Assembly (NCBI GenBank): GCA_946807835.1 | Contig: OX327686.1 | Coordinates: 16,244,001 to 16,308,000 of the forward strand | Length of the DNA: 64,000 nucleotides | Source: Ailanthus altissimus | Lineage: Eukaryota > Streptophyta > Magnoliopsida > Sapindales > Simaroubaceae | Reading direction: 5' to 3' | Shown: in pieces, positions 37,509-48,898 of the stretch | How positions within the stretch are numbered: position 1 is the stretch's first letter | How the letters are laid out: every line of letters begins with the position of its first letter | Notes under the pieces: model-generated | The model's input: only the letters and a program-made list of their open reading frames with translations | The model's database searches: none | What the model was told of the DNA's origin: nothing | Translations under genes and position numbers: made by a program

Positions 37509-38614
37509 CCAAAGAAAATAAAGACATCGCACTCCACGACACCTTATTTTGATAAGTATAAATTTGTCCAAAGATGCTGGTGGGCGGTTTAGTGCCTCAA
37601 TGGAAAAAACGAACTCTCATTGCTGAATGAGGGTTCCATTTTTTTTCAGAAGACAGATTGATGAGTTTCACTCAGATAATTAGGGCAAGAAGTAGGAAAA
37701 TCTACACCGACAATCGGAAGCAGCAGTGATTCCCATTGTGTGTGAGTTCAAAGCCAATGCACCAAAACACTGAAACCGAAAAGTCAAGGTACAAGGTAAA
37801 TAAGTTGCATTTAATAGCAAGACAATTAATCGGTTTTATGAGCCACCGTTAGTGGATGAAGATGAATATTAGGCAATGTGTAAAGATTCAGATTACGACA
37901 CCGTCGTTCAACGGCTATGCATGTCGGACGCACAGTAGAGGTATTATGGAAAACAACGAGCCTGCTTTTTGTCCAAGGCAATGAATAGAGATAAGAAAGT
38001 TTGGCACTACTTTATAAGTGTCAAACTCATTCTGGTCACATACTTCAGCAACGTGACCATGAACAGAACGCTCATTGTCTTCACCATTATAATGGCCCTA
38101 ACCATCGACATTGGAAAGGTGATTTCACAAATTATCATCTATAGTTACCGAACTAAAGAGCCAGCCTGTTCTGCCCTTTGCTTATTACGACCCTGTATTA
38201 GTTGGATCCAGCAGAGGAGCTGCTCCAGCCCCAGGAACACTTGACCTTGGCATGATATACCGAGTCAGAAAATCAGATAGCAGCACTTCTAAGCATTTGA
38301 TAGCTCCCACTAGACGAACTTCAGCTCCTCCGGGACAAGCATCTGTACAAACAGCCAAGCCACCCTTTATTTTCAGATCGTCTTATAAGGCTCAAAGGTG
38401 AAATTCAAGTCTATAGAAGAGAGATACAGGCACACCTTCAATGGTGTGCCTGATGGGTAGATTATCAGGCACACTGGATACAGAGAGTGACTACTTAGCT
38501 AGATATCGATATAAGTCAAGATCTACCAACCCACCCTATCCGGCTCTAACACAAGCAAATAATGAAGACTCTGACGATGATAATGATCTGTTAGTAGACA
38601 TGGAGAATAATTGA
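37509..38614 (+). pseudogene. Post-pol ORF of element F (putative plant transposon protein domain)
   Basis: Readable blocks are KKIKTSHSTTPYFDKYKFV, FSASMEKRTLIAE, VCEFKANAPK-like words near 37740, RFYEPPLVDEDEY near 37830, MCKDSDYDTVVQRLCMSDAQ near 37877, and an open stretch from 37969 with MSKAMNRDKKVWHYFISVKL, TYFSNVTMNRTLIVFTIIMA and LTIDIGKVISQIIIYSYRTKE. The end is acidic (NNEDSDDDNDLLVDMENN, stop at 38614). This ORF is common in Athila-like elements and its function is not established. Element B has the same ORF at 22936-24075. Several frameshifts are needed, so it is dead. Confidence 0.78.
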
Positions 38615-40057
38615 GGGCCTCCAGTAGTTATAGGAAAATGTTTTTATTCCAATCTTTTAATTTCTTTTCTTGCTTGTTATGAGGAAATCTTTATCTAAGT
38701 TTGGGGGACGGAAACACTTCTCTGTTATTCTTGCTAGACTGATTTTCTGCTTTTCCTATGCTTATGTTTCAATTCTTTACCTTTTCATTTCTTTTTAATG
38801 ATGTTATCTTGTGTTTGCTTCTTTGTTATTTTGTGCTTGTTTTTATAGTTTTGTCTTGGTTTGGTTGATTGTCAACTAGTTATAAGGAACTGAAGCTTGA
38901 TTGCCTTGATTACAGTCTATAAGGAAGTATATATGTTGTAATGTTTTTTGCATGGTATCTTAGAATAAATTATGCTTTATTTTGTGACTGCTTGAATCAT
39001 TGATCACATAGTTAGGATCATGAAGTTAAATTGTTTGCTTAGAGAACGCTTATGCATAACAAAAACACTTAGGGTCTTTAAAAAATTTTACAACTTGTTT
39101 AAGTATCACTCGAAGTGAAATCCTAGGTCACACATGATTTAGGAAATGATTTTAGGTCATTTTTGGACCATTTGAGCCTTTCTAGTCCCCTTTATAGAAG
39201 TCTCATCCCTAGTCATCCTCTTTGAGTTGTAATACCCATTTTCTTAGATTAACCATGAAAATTAACTTTAGCAAAAAATTTATGTCACTTATAAAACCCT
39301 TAACATCGTAACTATATTAGTCCTATTGTAACATTCTATGGATAATTAGGTCTATGGATAGAGGAAACAAAAAAAAAGAATAAAATATAGTTTGATTGCT
39401 CAAAAGGCTACTAAAGTTTAAGTTTGAGGGAGTTTTTTTAATTTATTTTAAAAAAACCAAAAGTAAAAATAAAGAAGAAATAAAAATTTCCATAGCTTAG
39501 CGAGAAAGAAAAAGTTTAAACAATAAATCAACAAGGGAACAAACAAATCGAATTTGGAGGAGACTCAATCAGGATTACAAGCGTTCAAATAGGTTATAGT
39601 ATGCTTATGGTGTGAATTGAAACAGAATCCACTTATCCTACCCTCACCCTAAGTGCCATATTACAAGCCAAATAAAGCCCTAATTGATCCTTGGTGATAT
39701 GTGTACCTATATTAGTGGAGAGTGGTATGAAAATCAAACTTATGGAGTGTTAAATAAATAAAAATGCATAGAGACCATTTCATTAACTTGTGTCATATAT
39801 TAATCTAAGTGTATTTGACTCATCATCTTAATGAAACACACACAAGTGAATCACTTGTGGGGTGGAAGGAGTACTAGATTGAAATGTTTAAGGTCTATAG
39901 CATATAGATTTTCCTAAAAGACTTATAGTTAAAGGAAACGTTTTTAACAAGTAGTTAGCAATTCACTAACCCATTGTGTTTGTCATCTTAGTTTGTTTTA
40001 GTTTGTAGTTTTACCTTTTTGCTCTAGGACGAGCAAATTATTAAGTTTAATGGAGTT
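38615..40057 (+). other. 3' untranslated region of element F with three polypurine-like tracts
   Basis: No coding sequence. AAGTTTGGGGGA occurs at 38697-38708, AAGTTTGAGGGA at 39420-39431, and AAGTTTAATGGAGTT at 40043-40057 immediately before the LTR. The last has the usual context CTCTAGGACGAGCAAATTATT and is the true priming site, though it has lost its G run. The first is the best preserved. Confidence 0.7.
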
Positions 40058-41213
40058 TGATAAGTAAGTTCATATATATAATATTATCTCTCTTAACTTG
40101 ATATTTGCTAATTTTAAGTAAGAAAATGGTCTTTTATGCTTGTATTATTACTTTATGGCCGAGCTACGACACAACCAACAGAGCTATTAACTTTGATTTT
40201 TATGCCTTAAGTTCTTGGCCTAACTTAAAACCTATACAAAGAAGACAAAAGGCCCCATTTAAGGATGAGGGGAGAAAATAAAATTGAGAGAGAGAAACAC
40301 ATAATTCTAGAAAGAGAGTGACATTTGAAAGTTTAAAATCTTGAAGAATCTTGAAGATTTGTAAAGATTGAAGCCCCAAAAAATATCTCTAATCTATTTT
40401 CCTCTTTTCTCTTTTCTTATTCTCTTTAAGTAGGAGTTTATATTTGTGGATATTATTGTTTTAAACATGTTTACCGTTATAAATTTTTGGATAATCTTAG
40501 ATTTGTGTTTATCTATGGTTGGCTAAACGCTTTGTCTAGGGCTTTGATGTAGCTCTATAATACTCTATTTAGATGTTTTAGTTGATTATTAACAAAGTCT
40601 TATATAATTTATTTATGCTTTTTCTAGATTTAACGCTTCTAATTAGATTGGAAAATGAATTAGATGGTCTAAATTTATGGGTTTTAATGCGTCAGAAAGA
40701 TTGACCCATTTAGTAAACTTGGAAAGCATAACCCGAGTTGTTATTAAGTTGGAAGACTAATAATAGTTGGGTAGTCATCATAAGAGTTGCTTAATAATTA
40801 CATGGATGGACAAGTTAAATAGGAATATCAACTTGAAAATGTATGCTTAAGATTTTATTTACACTTAGGAAAGGTAATGAAATTGATGTTGGCCATATTG
40901 ATTAATGAATTAACAAGATTAGTTGATAATCACTAAACATGAAGAATATAAGAAAATTATAGTAAAATCAAGACCCTAAGACTCCATATTCATAGATTTC
41001 TTATCTCTTAAAATTGTCAAAATTGTTAGTTTAATTTTATTTAATTTTAGCAATAAATTTAAAGTTAAAGTAGCCTAGATAAAATTAAGTTGCGAGCATC
41101 TATAGTATTTAGCATTAATTTAAAAGATCAACCATCATGAGAATAATACTCACTCATCACTTCATTACTTGCTCACGACTTATGCACTTGCGGCTTTATA
41201 TATGCATGTATCA
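40058..41213 (+). repeat. 3' LTR of element F
   Basis: It starts TGATAAGTAAGTTCATAT and ends GCATGTATCA. It matches 11471-13440 but lacks the 621-bp duplication and part of the upstream GC-rich region. Its TATA box reads TATACAAA. Confidence 0.82.
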
Positions 41214-42240
41214 AATTGTTGCGAATAGAACTACAAGTCAATTCTAGTTACAAATTGATGTTTGATCGTCAAGATAATGACAGTTTTTCATGCCTCTTGA
41301 ATTGATATGGCATTGGCACTTTACTGTACAAAGACATTAAATAGATTCTCTTCAAAAAGCATAAAGATTTGGTATGTTTTTACATTATATAATCACTTTC
41401 ACACACACAAAAGTACACACATACACACAAATAAAATGTTAAAGGTTAACAATTTTATAATTTTGTGTAGGTTTTAGAGGTACATAAGAAGTTGGTGTTT
41501 AGACAATATGAGAAGAATGAGGACTGTTTCACGGCAGTGAAGTTATGTCTCCCATCAGAAATATTTGTAGGGAATCTTAATCTGGAGTATATTATAAAGT
41601 TGAACTCCCAATTCACCGATCTTAAGGATGATATAAATGTTTAACATGGCTACCCCTACAAAGCTCCACCAACATCTAGACTAATGGCACAAAGGATGAG
41701 TATCTTAGATGCCAATAAAAGGATTTATGGGTTAAACACACCTCTTATACCAATTTCATTTGAAATAAGATTAAAAATAGAAAGGTAGAATTGTAGGTAG
41801 AGGCTCCGTGAGATGATTCTCAAGTTAACGTGGATCTACAAAAGTCGATAAATAAGGTCATGCATGCAAAGTTTCAGGCTTGGATTCAGGATGTTAAAGG
41901 ACTATATTAGCTTACCTAGCATCGACGCTGATCATAAATAGTTTACTGAGCTCCTAAATAACTAGCTTGATGATTTTGTAAGGAAAGTTTTTTATGTTTT
42001 AAGTATAAATTAATAGTATCAATACCAATACACATTATTTGGGTTTTACAACATATTAATGAGTATTTAAATTTAGTACATCAATACCAATGCAAGTATG
42101 AGCAATCACACTCATAAGATTGCACGATTGCATATGCATATTGTTTGTAAGTTTTTCCTCAGATATTTTCTTTATAGACCGATTGTTGTTCACATGATGT
42201 TATAAATTTGTTAGTATAACTATTTTAATTTAATACCATA
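41214..42240 (+). other. Mutator-like element between the DUF1985 and protease parts
   Basis: There is no firm homology. An open run VLEVHKKLVFRQYEKNEDCFT near 41471 follows a possible intron end (TTTTGTGTAG at about 41470) and is preceded by an AC-rich simple repeat (41399-41440). RMSILDANKRIYGLN lies near 41695. By position this should be the linker between the DUF1985 and Ulp1 parts. Confidence 0.35.
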
Positions 42241-42830
42241 TATTTGATTTTAGGATTCTATTAGATATACACCAATAGAATGCCCTTGCATTGGATAGTG
42301 CTAAATGAGACTTGTCATTGTTGTCCTATGGACGAGGAGTGAAGAGGGATATACTTATTGCTAAATTGTAGCCTAAGGTAGACAAGGTAATGCATATAAA
42401 AAAATAATAGTTTTTTCGCTTATTATACAATTATTCATAATAAAAACTATAAATGTCTATATAGGTATATATTTTAGTAAACTAGAAAATAGAGCATTGA
42501 ATTGCGATATATATTGATTTGCTTTATAGAAGGATTACATTCCATGATTTTAGCATCAATGCATATGTTAATGAAGTGTTGAAGTTTTTATCACTCATTT
42601 ACGTATTATCATGTCACATAATCTCCAGGAACGAAGATTTTATGTCTTTATGAGAGAAGCAATTGAAGATATGTCATCATTCAAGCCCATATGTTTAAAG
42701 GAATGTATGCCTCAGCACTGAGTTCAGAGTAGGAATTATGGTATATTTACTTGTACATTCATTATGCATCTAATATTGAGTCGACCATTCGATTTCTACC
42801 TCTTAATACTAGTGTTGATCGGATATAAAA
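42241..42830 (+). pseudogene. Ulp1-like cysteine protease remnant
   Basis: NRMPLHWIV at 42274-42300 fits the catalytic-His block of plant Ulp1-like proteases (PMN-HWV). CMPQH-VQSRNYGIFTCTF at 42704-42757 fits the catalytic-Cys block (PQQ-N-DCGVFTC). The position of the catalytic Cys (codon 42737-42739) is TAT, tyrosine, one G-to-A change from TGT. Stops are in between. The order DUF1985 then Ulp1 on one strand, with F between, is as in the element-borne gene. Confidence 0.55.
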
Positions 42831-43230
42831 ATTAGATCCTAATGGTCACCAAATACTTCCAACAGTTTGACCATAAACCATGTCCAAGAAGCATAATTTT
42901 TAAAGTCATCAATTTCTATGCCAATGGAAAAATGTTATTGTTTTCATATTTACATATGACCATAAATATTATACCAAGATAGACACCTTCAGAAATGTTT
43001 CATCAACTACAATCACAAGTCAAATAGATTATTAAAAACCTCTTATGCATAACACTAATTCCATAAATAAAAAAAATACTTAAATTGATTATCCCCATCG
43101 ATTTCTAAGTAACCATACATAGGTTTTATTGTTCTAGCACATAGCGATATGCATGAAGTAATTTGAACAAATTCTCTGGAGCATTGATAAACATATTAAA
43201 ATGCATATTTTTTAAGAGATTCAATCACCA
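42790..43230 (-). pseudogene. MuDR-type (MULE) transposase fragment
   Basis: The minus strand reads LLHAYRYVLEQ, EIDGDNQFKYFF, VDETFLK (42987-43007), IFMVICKYENNN-like words, IDDFKNYASWTWFMVKLLEVFGDH (read in two pieces) and LIFISDQH (about 42813-42836). These are the VDGTFLK, SWTWFL and FISDRH blocks of Mutator-like transposases and include the first two aspartates of the catalytic triad. The fragment is cut at both sides: by the protease remnant at its 3' side and by LTR E at 43236. Confidence 0.8.
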
Positions 43231-43235
43231 TTTAA

Positions 43236-44757
43236 TGTCACTAATTTTAGCATTTTTGTATTTTTAGGCTTGAAATAAAGTGTTGTCCTTCAATTATGAT
43301 TAATGAAAGTTATTTACACAGTTTAGGTAAAACAGACATAACTCTCAATGTAGAAATAAAAATGAAGAAATTATTGAACCTAGAGTAACATGACTCAATC
43401 TTACACAAACTTGAAGAATAGTTGGAAAGCCAAATCCAACATTTTATAGGCAAATATTGGGATACAATAGAATTGGATTATAACTTCTTCTTAACTTGAC
43501 CCACTTTACATATTTGGACCGTATTTCACAAAATAAGTACCGAATTGGTATGGTTCTTGAAGATGTTAAATATTGACTCAATGATCAACAACTCTTATGT
43601 TGATGGTAAAGTCCAAAGCAGCCGTTATCATGGACCAAATTGTATTGTAAATTGGCAAAAGGGTTGTTGGCCGAAATCTGACCTATCTTTGGTATTTTGT
43701 CCATATCTCATTGGATACTCATCTAAATTGAATGAAGCATATGGCTATGGAAAAAAGAGACAAAATTATACAATTTTTATGTCGGCCAAAAAGGCTACAT
43801 CAATCATTTTCATTATCAAAAGGTATTGCAATTAGGTGAATGAGTGGTTGGCCTTAATTATTGAATATTAAAGTCACACTAAACATGTTTCCATTCATGG
43901 CCTATATAAGGACACTCTTAGAAGGCTAAGGGACGAATTTTCAATGATTTAAAATTATCTCATATTTCTTCTTTTTAACATGCATTGTAAGTTAGGGTAG
44001 AGTTTTTAGCAAGGCTAGAGATGAACTTTTATATGTAATAAATTTACTTTTACACTTTGATTCTTTGTCAAGAGTTACAAATGTTTATAAGTTTTCTTAT
44101 GCCTAAACTCTTATCTATTATTTTCTTATAATCCATAAGTTATAATTCTCATTTTCATATATTTTCAGTCATGCTTTTTTTATGTGATTCTTGTTAAATT
44201 ATAATTGTTATTGGTTATATTATTTTACATGTTAATAATTTATTGTAATATTGTCAATCGATATATTTTCGATCTTAGATAACATGCAAAGACAATACTT
44301 GTTTGATATTCACTTTGATCTTTTACTGTAATATTGTCAAAATGATATATTGTCAATCTTAGATAACTTGTATAAATGAACATGATTTGTGATAATGTTT
44401 GCAAAGAGTTTAGTTATATTAAATACATGTACTATCAAATGTGTTATATTTTATATATATTTAGATTAATTGTTTGGGATGTGAAATTTTCAATTGAGTT
44501 ATAAATATTGACTCAAAGTGTAGAGTAGATTTATGAAACATAATTTTGATTATTGAAGCCTTATTTACATCATCATAAGACTTCTCCTTTAATTTATATA
44601 CAATTCTATCTCATACACATAAACCAATTAGTTAATTTTCTCTTTTGCTACTGCTTTAATATTTTTATTTCACTAACCTACACTTCCTAAAGCTTCCTCG
44701 TGGGATCGACACCTCAACCTATATTGCGATAGCTGTATTACATTTTAAGCGTAAACA
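43236..44757 (+). repeat. 5' LTR of element E
   Basis: It starts TGTCACTAATTTTAGC (start inferred) and ends GCGTAAACA five bases before the primer site. A TATA box CCTATATAAGG lies at about 43901-43911. The last 400 bp is also found in the chimeric LTR at 25997-26386. An open frame at 43545-43835 lies in its upstream part and is not considered a gene. Confidence 0.72.
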
Positions 44758-44762
44758 AAATT

Positions 44763-44780
44763 TGGCGCCGTTGCCGAGGA
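44763..44780 (+). promoter_or_regulatory. tRNA-Asp primer-binding site of element E
   Basis: TGGCGCCGTTGCCGAGGA is complementary to the 3' end of plant tRNA-Asp (CGGCAACGGCGCCA) over its first 14 bases. It is the best-preserved primer site in the window. Confidence 0.9.
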
Positions 44781-45491
44781 GGCACACAAGCGAAATAGGT
44801 TATGTTTATCAACACTAAAGCGGTAACTTTGTATATTTACTTTTTTTTGTAAAATTTTACTTTTTAAATTTATTTTCTTTTTTGTAATTTATTTTATTGT
44901 TCATGGTTGGTTCTACCACCTAACTCAGTTTATTTTCTTTAGTTAATTTGTTGTATTTTATTTTATTTTTATGGTTGTTTCTATCGCCTAACTTAGTTTA
45001 TTTTTTTTAATTTTTTATTGTACTTTATTTTATTTTTTATATTTATTTTATTTATTTATTGTGCTTTACAGCTTATTTTCTTTTATTTATTTATTGGACT
45101 TTGTAATTTATTTATTTATTGTACTCTATTTTATTTATTTATTGTACTTTGCAGTTTATTTTCTTTTATTTATTTATTGTAGTTTATTTTTTTCTTTAAT
45201 TTATTTTTTATACTTTATTTTATTTTATTTATTTATTGTATTTTATTTTATATTTTATGGTTAGTTTTTCCACCTAACTGTTTTTTTTTCTTTTGTTCAC
45301 TTCTTAATTTTTTCTTGAGAATTTTCTTCATTAAAAAAAAGTAAAAAAAGTGTAAAAAACAATTGTTAGGATGTATACATTGATTTAGAGACAAATGAGA
45401 GAGATTTGTGAGATAAGTAGAATTAGAACCACCACCATAATTTGTAAGGGAAGAGAATTCACTATTTAGTTCATCTTGTAATTCCAACATA
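44781..45491 (+). repeat. Low-complexity leader of element E
   Basis: Repeats of the words TTTATTTATTGTACTTTATT and CAGTTTATTTTCTTTTATTT fill 44880-45260, almost without G on the plus strand. Two larger units begin near GGTTGTTTCTATCGCCTAACT and GGTTAGTTTTTCCACCTAACT. After that 45290-45490 is ordinary leader up to the gag start. Confidence 0.75.
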
Positions 45492-46171
45492 ATGAGTCAA
45501 CACGAGGATAACCCTGTTTGGACTCTAAAAGATTACTTGCATCTTACTCGCACAGTTTTATTATCATGCATTATATTTCCACTTAACACACCACATTTAG
45601 ATTTTAAACCTAGAATGATACAACTTTTACCCAGTTTTTATAGTTGAGATAGTGAAAATCCTTATATACATGTTAGAAATTTTGAAGAGGTAATTGTCAC
45701 CTTCTATAGCCAACCTAAAGTCATAAACATTGTTTGGTTTAAATTTTTCTCTTTTTCTCTAAAAGGTAAAGTAAAGAGCTAACATACTATTTGAGGTCGA
45801 GGTCTATAGGAACTTGGGTAGAAATAACCTAAGCATTTTTCAATAAATACTTTCCACAACATAAAACTAATGGCCTGAAAAGACAAATTTCTTCCTTCTC
45901 CCAAAAAGACAATGAAACCTTGTATCAAGCTTAGGAAATGTTTAAAGAGTTGCTAAATTTGTGCCTTCACCATGAGTATGAAAATTGGTGCTTAGTTAGC
46001 TAGTTTTATGAGGGACTCACAATTAGAGAACGTCAATTCTTTGAGATGATGTATAATGAGGAGTTCGTTCACAAAGATCCTGAGAAAGCCATAGAATTCC
46101 TTAATGACTTAGCCGAAAAAATCGTACATGGACTGGACCTAGTGCTACTGAAAGAACAAATAGGTTATGAC

Positions 46172-48352
46172 TGTTGGAGCTGGTGCTCACGTGCCATTCC
46201 AATATTGTATGAATATTAATTGTTAATATTTATACAATAAACATTTCGAATAAAGATTGTTAATATCATATTAATATGGTATAATGCTTGTAACATTACA
46301 GACATTGTTTGATCTAAAAGAATTCAGATCTGGTCTAAAGGAGTTTAGATCAGAACTAATAGTTAGCAAAGCTGAGAGTTATAAATGCTAAAAGTTAGCA
46401 CTGTTAAGAGTTAGCAGGTTATAAGAGTCAGCGAGGTCTAAAGAGTTAGAACCTTGTCTATAATGGAACAAAGACCTGAGAGTATACTAGTAATGATATA
46501 GTTGCAAAGAGTTGCAATAGGTGTTAAGAAATATCATTATGTAAGTATGTCTCAAAGATAATGTTCCTGATCTATAATCACCAATGCGGGTCTATCGGTG
46601 ATTCACTATATATAGATTAGTGTATGTCTATATCTAACTGGTTCAGATGGTTGTTCTTAGCTGACCATGAGCTTAGAGCTTGTATAGGTATGCGGGTATC
46701 CAGTCAGGACTGGATACTGAACAGACTTATGAGGACCCCAATAGATATCCTATGACACCGTCAAAGGAAGGTCCTCTCGAGTTGAGTAGTATTCGTGGTC
46801 CTTTGACCTGAGCGCCACGGTGGTCTTGTGAGTGATCCATCATGCTTTGGTTCCACATATGTCAGAGACCTTTCATGGTCTGACCGCTATGTGTCGCTGG
46901 GTATGGTCCGATGCTCATAGAGTCCGGTGTGCGTAGATACGGGATCCGTCAGCTTACGTAGGTAAGTTGTATATCCGATGCTCCGAGATTGTATTTCATA
47001 AAGTCTTGTGGCCACAAGCATAAACCCGGAAAAAGAGTTTCCCATAGGGTTAAACAATATAGCAAAAAATGTTTGCGTATATTGTTTATCGAGATACGAA
47101 TCTGGAGATAAGATTATGGATGAGCAAATAGGGATTTGACGGTGCTGATCTATATCCCTGCACATCCAGGATATAAATGATGAAAGGATTATACGTATAC
47201 GTTATGACCTCAACTTGTATGGTCTGACACGCTGATTTGTAATATTCGTAACGTGTGCGTGGGGCATCGATTACGGATTAATGGAACAGTTCCATTTGAC
47301 AAATCGGGTGTAGACCTAGAGAGTCCCAATATGAAATGTACTCTTTGAGCACTTGGGCAGTGTACCGTATTGAATTGTTCAATACAGTATAATTCAGCAA
47401 TTACTAAGGTTACGTTAACTAAAGTATGTGGTTAAATTGGTGGGACCCACTTTAGGTTAACTTGGTAACCGAGTAAGGATATAATAGTAATTTCACTTTA
47501 TGATTATTTAATTGTTAAATAATAAGAATAAATATTTATTTATTTAATTGTTAAATAAATAATTTAATTTAACTATGATTAAAGGTTAATCATATAGTTA
47601 ATTAAGTTAACCTTACTTAAAGGTTAAGTAAAGGTTAACCTAACCATAGTTAAGTTAGTTAACTATGGTTAAATTAATTAAATATTTATTAACTTAAAGG
47701 TTAAGTTAAAATAATCTAACTAAGGTTAAATGTTAACTAAGGTTAGGTTAAGCCAAATTAAATGCAAATGAAATTCAAATTAGTTTGGAATTAATGCATT
47801 TGTATATAAAGTGAAATGAAATTGAAAATCATTAATGTTTTTAGATTTAAGGTTTTGCATTTTGGGAGCCAATTCAATTTGAGAAATTGAAATTGTTTGT
47901 TTTGTGTTTTAAGTGTTAGAACAACAAAACAAATTGAATTAATGGTTACTAAATGTAATAACTAAAAACAAGATTTGTTTTATTTATTCAAGAGTTGAAT
48001 AAAGGGAAAAACAAATTTAATTAAGTTAAATAGTTTAACTTTGTAAAATGTTTAAGAGTTAAACATAAATGCTGGATTAAGATGCTGCCATTCTAGACAA
48101 TCAAACCCACCCTTGTTGATTGCTAGAATTGATCAAAGATTCATTTCATGGTGGACTTCAAAGAAAATTAATCCAAAGGCTTCATTGGTGATATTTCTCA
48201 ATTTCGAATTTCAGTTTAATCAAATGTTATTTTCTGTGTTCATTATATTTAATCTTCCGCTATGCACATGTATGTATGAGATATGTATATTGTTTGTATG
48301 ATGAACACAATCCACATGCAAAGAACCCTTAGTTAATTCGCCCAACCCAACA
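46172..48352 (+). mobile_element. Solo LTR, copia-type family D, copy 2
   Basis: 2181 bp, starting TGTTGGAGCTGG and ending CAACCCAACA, with a perfect duplication ATGAC (46167-46171 and 48353-48357). It is nearly identical to 8906-11095, with only scattered single-base changes and small indels. The gag of element E continues on both sides. Confidence 0.95.
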
Positions 48353-48898
48353 ATGACCTAGTGGAGTTTTTCATCTTATGGAATAGGATAACCTTAAAGC
48401 TCAGTTAAAGGTCTTAACTAGAGAATTAGAGATCATGAAATCCAAAGAAAAAATAGTCACCTATATGGTTGCTAGGGTTGAGCCACATAATGTTTGTTCT
48501 GTCTGTAGAGGAGTGAAACACTTAGCTCAAGATTACCCCACTTATAGTGAGATAAGAGGGATATATGAAGAATAATGTAATGCCCTAGGGATGTACAAGA
48601 AGCCTTATTTACCCTACTCTGAAAACTAAAATCCTAGCTGGAGAAACCGCCCAAACTTTAGTTGAAAATTTGACCAACAAGCCAACAACCATTGGAAACA
48701 AGAACAAAAGGCACTCAAGTCTTATGTTGTACCTTAATATAATGAACGACTAATTAGGAGTCCTTTAAATGATACATTACAAACATTTATAGAGGCACAA
48801 AGTAAGACAAATCAAAAATTTGAAATAGTTCTTGTACAGATGGTAAACGAAAACAAAGAAATCAAGAGTCAAATTGCTAAGCTGTCCAGTGCCTTAAC

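Larger units (their letters stand above)
11471..41213 (+). mobile_element. Element F: Athila/Tat-like Ty3/gypsy retrotransposon, complete but dead, with nested insertions
   Basis: Two related LTRs starting TGATAAGTAA bound it (11471-13440 and 40058-41213). Between them on the plus strand lie the remains of a primer site, gag, protease, RT, RNase H, integrase, a further ORF after pol, and polypurine tracts ending at 40057. The order is that of the Athila/Tat (OTA) group. About 18 kb of its length is foreign: two C-family solo LTRs in the integrase, one of which contains the whole of element B. No target duplication is recognisable (left GAACT, right AATTG), so one end may be altered. Every coding domain has stops or frameshifts. 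Confidence 0.85.

Noticed and set aside
43545..43835. 96-codon open frame on the plus strand
   Set aside because: It lies in the upstream part of LTR E, before its TATA box, with no domain resemblance.
45061..45264. Very hydrophobic open frame that looks like a membrane protein
   Set aside because: It is a translation of the TTTATT repeat and has no independent support.
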